Assembly: GCF_963924675.1 (NCBI RefSeq)
Contig: NC_089238.1
Span: 23,541,815-23,605,814, forward strand
Reading direction: 5' to 3'
From: Phocoena phocoena
Lineage: Eukaryota > Chordata > Mammalia > Artiodactyla > Phocoenidae
Length of the DNA: 64,000 nt
Shown piece by piece: positions 56,192 to 64,000 of this stretch. How positions within the stretch are numbered: the first letter of the stretch is position 1; the number at the start of each line of letters is the position of its first letter. The notes beneath the pieces were generated by a model that was not told where the DNA came from, ran no database searches, and worked only from the letters and a program-made list of their open reading frames with translations. The position numbers and the translations under genes were made by a program.

Positions 56192-59100
56192 TTAGATTCC
56201 ATATATATGTGTTAGCATATGGTATTTGTTTTTCTCTTTCTGACTTACTTCACTATGTATGACAGACTCTAGGTACATCCACCTCACTACAAATAACTCA
56301 ATTTCGTTTCTTTTTATGACTAATATTCCATTGTATATATGTGCCACATCTTCTTTATCCATTCATCTGTTGATGGACACTTAGGTTGTTTCCATGTCCT
56401 GGCTATTGTAAATAGAGCTGCAATGAACATTTTGGTACATGACTCTTTTTGAATTATGGTTTTCTCAGGGTATATGCCCAGTAGTGGGATTGCTGGGTCA
56501 TGTGGTAGTTCTATTTGTAGTTTTTTAAGGAACCTCCATACTGTTCTCCATAGTGGCTGTATCAATTTACATTCCCACCAGCAGTGCAAGAGTGTTCCCT
56601 TTTCTCCACACCCTGTCCAGCATTTATTGTTTGTAGATTTTTTGATGATGGCCATTCTAACCAGTGTAACATGATATCTCACTATAGTTTTGATTGGCAT
56701 TTCTCTAATGATTAATGATGTTGAGCATTCTTTCATGTGTTTGTTGGCACTCTGTATATCTTTGGAGAAATGGCTATTTAGGTCTTCTGCCCATTTTTGA
56801 TTGGGTTGTTTGTTTTATCGATATTGAGCTGCATGACCTGCTTGTAAATTTAGGAGACTAATCCTATGGCAGTTGCTTCATTTGCAAATATTTTCTCCCA
56901 TTCTAAGGGTTGTCTTTTTGTCTTGTTTATGGTTTCCTTTGCTGTGCAAAAGCTTTGAAGTTTCATTAGGTCCCATTTGTTTATTTTTCTTTTTATTTCC
57001 ATTTCTCTAGGAGGTGGGTCAAAAAGGATCTTGCTGTGATTTATGTCTTAGAGTGTTCTGCCTGTGTTTTCCTCTAAGAGTTTGATAGTTTCTGGCCTTA
57101 CATTTAGGTCTTTAATCCATTTTGAGCTTATTTTTGTGCATGGTGTTAGGGAGTGTTCTAATCTCATACTTTTACATGTAGCTGTCCAGTTTTCCCAGCA
57201 CCACTTATTGAAGAGGTTGTCCTTTCTCCACTGTACATTCCTGCCTCCTTTATCAAAGATAAGGTGACCATATGTGCATTGGTTTATCTCTGGGCTTGCT
57301 ATCCTGTTCCATTGATCTATGTTTCTGTTTTTGTGCCACTACCATACTGTCTTGATTACTGTAGCTGTGTAGTATAGTCTGAGGTCAGGCAGCCTGATTC
57401 CTCCAGCTCCGTTTTTTGTTCTAAAGATTGCTTTGGCAATTCGGGGTCTTCTGTGTTTCCATACAAATTGTGAAATTTTTTTTCTAGTTCTGTGAAAAAT
57501 GCCGGTGGTAGTTTGATAGGGATTGCATTGAATCTGTAGACTGCTTTGGGTAGTCCAGTCATTTTCACAGTGTTGATTCTTCCAGTCCAAGAACATGGTA
57601 TTTCTCTCCATGTATTTATATCATCTTTAATTTCTTTCATCAGTGTCTTATAATTTTCTGCATACAGGTCTTCTGTCTCCTTAGGTAGGTTTATTCTTAG
57701 GTATTTTATTCTTTTTGTTGCAGTGGTAAATGGGAGTGTTTTCTTGATTTCACTTTCAGATTTTTCATCATTAGTATATAGGAATGCCAGAGATTTCTGT
57801 GCATTAATTTTGTATCCTGCTGCTTTACCAGATTTATTGATTAGCTCTAGTAGTTTTCTGGTAGCATCTTTAGGATTCTCTATGTATAGTATCATGTCAT
57901 CTGCCAACAGTGACAGCTTTACTTCTTCTTTTCTGATTTGGATTCCTTTTATTTCTTTTTCTTCTCTGATTGCTGTGGCTAAAACTTCCAAAACTATGTT
58001 GAATAAGAGTGGTGAGAGTGGGCAACCTTGTCTTTTTCCTGATCTTAGTGGAAATGCTTTCAGATTTTCACCATTGAGGACGATGTTGGCTGTGGGTTTG
58101 TCATATATGGCCTTTATTATGTTGAAGAAAGTTCCCTCTATGCCTACTTTTTGTAGGGTTTTTATCATAAATCGGTGTTGAATTTTGTCGAAATTCAAAT
58201 TCAATTCAAATTTTGTTGAAATTCAATTCAAATTTTGTCGAAAGCTTTCTCTGCATCTATTGAGATGACCATATGGTTTTTCTCCTTCAGTTTGTTAATA
58301 TGGTGTATCACATTGATTGATTTGCGTATATTAAAGAATCCTTGCATTCCTGGAATAAACCCCACCTGATCATGGTGTATGATCTTTTAACGTGCTGTTG
58401 GATTCTGTTTGCTAGTATTTTGTTGAGGATTTTTACATCTATGTTCATCAGTGATATTGGCCTGTAGTTTTCTTTCTTTGTGACACCCTTGTCTGGTTTT
58501 GGTATCAGGGTGATGGTGGCCTCGTAGAATGAGTTTGGGAGTGTTCCTCCCTCTGCTATATTTTGGAAGAGTTTGAGAAGGATAGGTGTTAGCTCTTCTA
58601 TAAATGTTTGATAGAATTCTCCTGTGAAGCCATCTGGTCCTGGGCTTTTGTTGGAAGATTTTTAGTCACAGTTTCAATTTCAGTGCTTGTGATTGGTCTC
58701 TTCATATTTTCTATTTCTTCCTGGTTCAGTCTCAGAAGGTTGTGCATTTCTAAGAATTTGTCCATTTCTTCCAGGTTGTCCATTTCATTGGCATAAAGTT
58801 GCTTGTAGTAATCTCTCATGACCTTTTGTATTTCTGCAGTGTCAGTTGTTACTTCTCCTTTTTCATTTCTAATTCTATTGATTTGAGTCTTCTCCCTTTT
58901 TTTCTTGATGAGTCTGGCTAATGGTTTATCAATTTTGTTTATCTTCTCAAAGAACCAGCTTTTAGTTTTATTGATCTTTGCTATCATTTCCTTCATTTCC
59001 TTTTCATTTATTTCTAATCTGATATTTATGATTTCTTCCTTCTGCTAACTTTGGGGTTTTTTTTTTCTTCTTTCTCTAATTGTTTTAGGTGCAGGGTTAG

Positions 59101-60045
59101 GTTGTTTATTCGAGAAGTTTCCTGTTTCTTAAGGTAGGATTGTATTGCTATAAACTTCCCTCTTAGAACTGCTTTTGCTGCATCCCATAGGTTTTGGGTC
59201 GTCGTGTCTCCATTGTCATTTGTTTGTAGGTATTTTTTGATTTCCTCTTTGATTTCTTCAGTGGTCACTTCGTTATTAAGTATTGTATTGTTTGGCCTCC
59301 ATGTGTTTGTATTTTTTACAGATCTTTTCCTGTAATTGGTATCTTGTCTCATAGCGTTGTGGTCGGAAAAGATACTTGATACAATATCAATTTTCTTAAA
59401 TTTACCAAGGCTTGATTTGTGACCCAAGATATGCTCTATCCTGGAGAGCCTTCCATGAGCACTTGAGAAAAATATGTTTTCTGTTGTTTTTGGATGGAAT
59501 GTCCTATAAATATCAGTTAAGTCCATCTTGTTTAATGTATCATTTAAAGCTTGTGTTTCCTTATTTATTTTCATTTTGGATGATCTGTCCACTAGTGAAA
59601 GTTGGGTGTTAATGTCCCCTACTATGATTGTGTTACTGTCAATTTCCCCTTTTATGGCTGTTAGTATTTGCCTTATGTATTGAGGTGCTCCTATGTTGGG
59701 TGCATAAATATTTGCAATTGTTATATCTTCTTCTTGGATTGATCCCTTGATCATTATGTAGTGTCCTTCTTTGTCTCTTGTAATAGTCTTTATTTTAAAG
59801 TCTATTTTGTCTGATATGAGAATTGCTACTCCAGCTTTCTTCTGATTTCCATTTGCATGGAATGTCTTTTTCCATCCCCTCACTTTCAGTCTGTATGTGT
59901 CCCTAGGTCTGAAGTGGGTCTCTTGTAGACTGCATATATATGGGTCTTGTTTTTGTATCCATTCAGCCAGTCTGTGTCTTTTGGTGGGAGCATTTAATCC
60001 ATTTACATTTAAGGTAATTATCGATGTATATGTTTCAATTCTCAT
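56192..60045 (-). pseudogene. L1 ORF2p remnant of the second L1
   Basis: The endonuclease domain is open over 339 codons from 60045, with NVNGLN, LQETHF and SDHN motifs, but GDINT replaces the usual GDFNT and RIEHILGH replaces RIDHILGH. Reverse transcriptase pieces follow: 58996-58598 and 58204-57356. The latter contains [20 protein letters not shown] and the catalytic block as [14 protein letters not shown] where L1s usually have FADD. The Cys-rich C-terminal part [20 protein letters not shown] is at 56736-56320. Frameshifts and an insertion at 58194-58243 break the frame. Confidence 0.92.
58190..58245. repeat. Local AT-rich repeat expansion within L1 ORF2
   Basis: Where the first L1 has gtcgaaagcttt once, this copy has gtcgaaattcaaattcaatt and related blocks, repeating gaaattcaa and caaattttgt(c/t)g before resuming with gaaagctttctctgc. 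The insert is about 50 bp and interrupts the reverse transcriptase frame. Confidence 0.85.
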
Positions 60046-60103
60046 TTTCTTAATTGTTTTGGGTTTGTTATTATAGGTCTTTTCCTTCTCTTGTTTTTCT
60101 TGC

Positions 60104-60996
60104 CTAGAGAAGATCCTTTAGCATTTGTTGTAAAGCTGGTTTGGTGATGCTGAGCTCTCTCAGCTTTTGCTTGTCTGTAAAGGTTTTAATTTCTCCATCA
60201 AATCTGGATGAGATCCTTGCTGGGTAGAGTAATCTTGGTTGTAGGTTTTTCTCCTTCATCACTTTAAATATGTCCTGCCACTCCTTTCTGGCTTGCAGAG
60301 TTTCTGCTGAAAGATCAGCTGTTAACCTTATGGGGATTCCTTTGTGTGTTATTTGTTGTTTTTCCCTTGCTGCTTTTATTATGTTTTCTTTATATTTAAT
60401 TTTTGACAGTTTGATTAATATGTGTCTTGGCATGTTTCTCCTTGGATTTATCCTGTATGGGACTCTCTGTGTTTCCTGGACTTGATTAACTTTTTCCTTT
60501 CCCATATTAGGGAAGTTTTCCACTATAATCTCTTCAAATATTTTCTCAGTCCCTTTCTTTTTCTCTTCTTCTTCTGGAACCCCTATAAGTTGAATGTTGG
60601 TGTGTTTAATGTTGTCCCAGTGGTCTCTGAGACTGTCCTCAGTACTTTTCATTCTTTTTTCTTTATTCTGGTCTGCAGTAGTTATTCCACTCTTTTATCT
60701 TCCAGGTCATTTGTCCGTTCTTCTGCCTCAGTTATTCTAATATTGATCCCTTCTACAGTATTTTTAATTTCATTTATTGTGTTGTTCATCATTGCTTGTT
60801 TCCCCTTTAGTTCTTCTAGGTCCTTGTTAAATGTTTCTTGCATTTTTTCTATTCTATTTCCAATATTTTAGATCACCTTTACCATCATTATTCTCAATTC
60901 TTTTTCAGGTAGACTGCCTTTTTCCTCTTGATTTGTTAGGTCTGGTGGGTTTTTATCTTGTTCCTTCATATGCTGTGTGTTTCTCTGTCTTCTCAT
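60104..60996 (-). pseudogene. L1 ORF1p remnant of the second L1
   Basis: The minus-strand ATG at 60994-60996 begins MRRQRNTQHMKE. The coiled-coil part is broken by frameshift(s) between about 60900 and 60653. The C-terminal 182 codons are open and contain the RRM-like region (NIQLIGVPEEEEKKKGTEKI) and the C-terminal domain (RRNMPRHILIKLSKIKYKEN, then IRLTADLSAETLQARKEW). The stop is at 60104-60106. ORF1p is the L1 RNA chaperone; this copy cannot give a full-length product. Confidence 0.9.
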
Positions 60997-62958
60997 TTTG
61001 CTTATCTTACTGTGTTTGGGGTCTCCTTTTTGCAGGCTGCAGGTTCATAGTTCCCATTATTTCTGGTGTCTGTCCCCAGTGGCTAAGGTTGGTTCAGTGG
61101 GTTGTGTAGCCTTCCTGGTGGAGGGGACTAGTGCCTGTGTTCTGGTGGATAAGGTTGGATCTTTTCTCTCTAGTGGGCAGGTCCACGTCTGGTGGTGTGT
61201 TTTGGGGTGTCTGTGGACTTATTATGATTTTAGGCAGACTCTGTGCTACTGGGTAGGATTGTGTTCCTGTTTTGCTAGTTGTTTGGCATAGGGTGTCCAG
61301 CACTGTAGCTTGCTGGTCGTTGAGTAAAGCTGGGTTTTGGTGTTGAGTTGGAGATCTCTGGGAGATTTTTGCCATTTGATATTACATGGAGCTGGGAGGT
61401 CTCTTGTGGACCAGTGTCCTGAAGTTGGCTCTCCCACCTCAGAGGCTCAGCACTGACTCCTGGCTCCTGGCTGCAGCACCAAGAGCCTTTCATCCACACG
61501 GCTCAGGATAAAAAGGAGAAAAAGTAGAAAGAGGATAAAAGAAAATAAAATAAAGTAAGATAAAATAAAGTTATTAAAATAAAATATAAATTTTAAGAAA
61601 AAAAAATTTTTTAAACCGATCGATAGAACCCTAGGACAAATGGTGAAAGCAAAACTATACAGACAAAATCTCACACAGAAGCATACACATACACACTCAC
61701 AAAAAGAGGAAAAGGGGAAAAAATAATAAATCTTGCTCTCAAAGTCCACCTTCTCAATTTGGGATGATTCGTTGTCTATTCAGATATTCCACAGATGCAG
61801 GTACATCAAGTTGATTGTGGAGATTTAATCCACTGCTCCTGAGGCTGCTGGGAGAGATTTCCCTTTCTCTTCTTTGTTCTCACAGCTCCCAGGGGGCTCA
61901 GCTTTGGATTTGGCCCCGCCTCTGCTTGTAGGTCCCGGAGGGCGTCTGTTCTTCGCTCAGACAGGACGGGGTTAAAGAAGCCGCTGATATTGGGGCTCTG
62001 GCTCACTCGGACCGTGGGGAGGGAGGGGTACAGAGTGCGGGGCGAGCCTGCAGCGGCAGAGGCCAGCGTGACATTGCACCAGCGTGAGGCGCGCCGTGCG
62101 TTCTCCCGGGGAAGTTGTCCCTAGATCTCAGGACCCTGGCAGTGGCGGGCTGCACAGGCTCCCAGAAGGGGGGTGTGTGGATAGTGATCTGTGCTCGCAC
62201 ACAGGCTTCTTGGTGGCGGCAGCAGCAGCCTTAGCATCTCATGCCCGTCTCTGGTGTCCGTGCTGATAGACGCGCCTCGCGCCCGTCTCTGGAACTCCTT
62301 TAAGCAACCCTTTCCTCGCACACCCGGAAACAAAGAGGGACGAAAAAGTCTCTTGCCTTTTCGGCATGTCCAGACTTTTCCCCGGACTACCTCCTGGCTA
62401 GCCTGGTGCACTAACCCCCTTCAGGCTGTGTTCACGCTGCCAGCCTCAGTCCTCTCCCTGTGCTCTGACCAAAGCCCGAGCCTCAGCTCCCAGCCCCGCC
62501 TGCCCCGGCGGGTGAGCCGACAAGCCTCTTGGGCTGATGAGTGCCGGTTAGCGCCGATCCTCTGTGCGGGAATCTCGCCGCTTTGCCCTCCGCACCCCTG
62601 TTGCTGTGCTCTCCTCTGCGGCTGCGAAGCTCCCCCTTCCGCCTCCCACAGTCTCCGCCCGCGAAGGGGCTTCCTAGTGTGTGGAAACCTTTCGTCCTTC
62701 ACAGTTCTCTCCCACTGATGCAGGTGCCATTCCTATTCTTTTGTCTCTGCTTTTTCTTTTTTTTCTTTTGCCCTACCCAGGTACGTGGGGAGTTTCTTGC
62801 CTTTGGGGAGATCTGAGGTCTTCTTCCAGCGTTCAGTAGGTGTTCTGTAGGAGCTGTTCCGCGTGTAGATGTATTTCTGATGTATCTGTGGGGAGGAGGG
62901 TGATCTCCACATCTTACTCCTCCACCACCTTCCCTCTCTCTCCCATTGTTTAATCTTT

Positions 62959-63409
62959 TTATCTTCTGCTCTCTGCTGTGCCCTATATATACCCTTGAAT
63001 AGAGAGTCTTAACCAGAGAATAAGCCTCTTTCCATCTTGTAAAACTGAAACTCTATACCCATTAAACAACCCCTCATACCCCCATACCAGCCTTTGTCTT
63101 CTCTTTAATATAGTAAATAAAAATGGCACCTATGTAACTTCTCTGGGATTTTATTTCAGGCCCTTCCAAATGTCCTTAGCTTGTGGTCCACAATCTCTCA
63201 TCATTGGGCCTCAGCATCACTTCCTAGCTGCATCACCCAGGACATGTCTTCATGCAGTTCATTCCCAGCCCTGCTTTCTACTCCTCAAGTATACTGAGTA
63301 ATTTCAAAATCTTTAATGAAATTGATTTTTTTTTCCTGCTCATGCTGTTACTGTATTCTAGAATTGCCTTTTTCTTTTTTTCCTTCTAAGTCATACTTTA
63401 ATTTTATAC
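62959..63409 (+). other. Intron after the second L1, no recognisable element
   Basis: Intronic sequence following the right target duplication; no gene or named repeat is supported. Confidence 0.4.
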
Positions 63410-63800
63410 CTTAGGTCAATGTCACCTCTTTAGCGAAGTCTCCAAGACTGGAATTAATTTCTCCTTCCAGTGTGTTTCTGTGGCATTTTCCTTGAGCTTT
63501 GCTGTAGCTCTTATTTTAGGTATGGCTAGTTTCTTGTGTCTGCTTCTCTGTGTCGATTGAAAACTCTATCAGACCAGGCTTTACTCATCTCTGCATTCCC
63601 AGAGTACTCTGCTCACTACTCTTCTCTCTGTAAGAAGTATGTAGATATTGGTTCATTGATTCAACAAATATTTACCGAGTACCCTCTCTAGGCAGCAGAG
63701 ATATAATAGTGAAAAAAATATACAAGGTCCCTGATCTCATGAGACTTATTCTAGTAGGGGAGCAGAACCAAATATAAAGCCAGATAGGGGGCCAGAATAA
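63410..63800. mobile_element. L2-like remnants
   Basis: A sense L2 3' part (gtcacctctttagcgaagtc, then ccttgagctttgctgtagct) is followed by antisense-type L2 3' text (gattcaacaaatatttaccg, then caaggtccctgatctcatga and ttattctagtaggggagcag). They look like two pieces in opposite directions. The borders are uncertain. Confidence 0.5.
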
Positions 63801-64000
63801 TGGGGTGGAGTACATTCTTGGGTGGTATGTTCAGTTGGAAAAGGCCTGTTGGGATATATTTGAATATCACTGAGCAGGATACCTTTTTGAATACTGTATT
63901 GCATTTGACACATACATATCAATATTAAGTTGTTTAATTACCATCAGAACTGAGGTATTAATGCATAGCAAATTAATTACAATATTTTTTATAAAACTAA
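63801..64000 (+). other. Window end, nothing recognised
   Basis: AT-rich intronic sequence. Confidence 0.4.

Larger units (their letters stand above)
55816..62943 (-). mobile_element. Near-full-length L1 retrotransposon, minus strand, inactive
   Basis: This is a complete 5' to 3' LINE-1 of about 7.1 kb read on the minus strand: 5' UTR 62943-60997, ORF1 60996-60104, ORF2 60045-56192, then the 3' UTR down to an A-rich tail (T-rich at 55816-55830). The 15-bp target duplication cattgtttaatcttt at 55801-55815 and 62944-62958 is identical. The 5' UTR keeps many CpGs. Frameshifts and a local repeat expansion break the frames, so it is inactive. It inserted immediately 3' of the cadherin fragment. 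Confidence 0.96.
1..64000 (+). other. PHKB: PHKB gene body, internal portion (exons and introns)
   Basis: Eight coding exons on the + strand join in frame into an internal part of the phosphorylase kinase beta subunit. The enzyme is a cytosolic (alpha-beta-gamma-delta)4 complex that phosphorylates glycogen phosphorylase and so switches on glycogen breakdown. Beta is a large non-catalytic regulatory subunit controlled by phosphorylation, and PHKB loss causes glycogen storage disease IXb in humans. The encoded part runs from the end of the N-terminal glucoamylase-like region into the middle of the protein. PHKA1/PHKA2 are paralogues, but motifs such as [20 protein letters not shown] and [11 protein letters not shown] match beta as I remember it. 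No promoter, start codon, stop codon or polyadenylation site of the gene is in the window, so the assumption that both flanks are intron is inference. Confidence 0.93.

Noticed and set aside
62000..62700. CpG-rich segment as a CpG-island promoter of a host gene
   Set aside because: It is the 5' UTR of the second L1. Any promoter activity would be that of the L1.

Overview
This window is nuclear DNA from a mammal. It has GT-AG introns, long antisense LINE-1 (L1) copies and ancient L2, MIR and ERVL repeats. It also carries more than ten tRNA-derived SINEs of the CHR family, whose heads read GGGCTTCCCTGGTGGCGCAG. CHR SINEs are typical of whales, dolphins, hippos and, as older copies, ruminants. 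I see no Bov-tA/BovB (ruminant) and no PRE-1 (pig) repeats, so a cetacean is the best guess and a hippopotamid the main alternative. This assignment is an inference from the repeats.

The only functional gene I can support is PHKB, the beta regulatory subunit of phosphorylase kinase, on the + strand. Eight consecutive internal coding exons are visible: 8678-8836, 15118-15212, 46159-46214, 46728-46821, 51456-51539, 52257-52361, 53505-53587 and 53794-53884. Every splice phase joins without a frameshift, giving 767 coding bases and about 255 residues, roughly residues 420-675 of a protein of about 1,090. Both ends of the gene lie outside the window. The introns are about 6.3, 30.9, 0.5, 4.6, 0.7, 1.1 and 0.2 kb, and the flanking introns run off both ends.

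Layout: 1-6715 is a near-full-length, decayed L1 on the minus strand. The first exon follows, then intron sequence, then an older minus-strand L1 (11390-15080) that holds three SINEs and stops about 40 bases before the second exon. The 31-kb intron contains a small L1 with clean target-site duplications, a tandem repeat with a period of about 80 bp, L1/L2/MIR debris, a solo MLT2-type LTR, several CHR SINEs and a three-level nest (L2, then L1, then CHR). Exons 3-8 cluster at 46-54 kb. Downstream are a palindromic mariner-type MITE, a broken fragment of a FAT-family cadherin coding sequence, and a second near-full-length minus-strand L1 (55816-62943) with a 15-bp target-site duplication.

No novel system was found. 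The most unusual observation is a 103-bp gap-free, roughly 80 % identical copy of the exon 5/intron 5 boundary, including the last exon bases and the donor GT, lying inside an old L1 remnant 1,481 bp upstream. Other points of interest are the FAT-like pseudogene fragment, an unidentified Cys-containing coding-like remnant near 23.1 kb, and the two long L1s in direct orientation flanking all eight exons.
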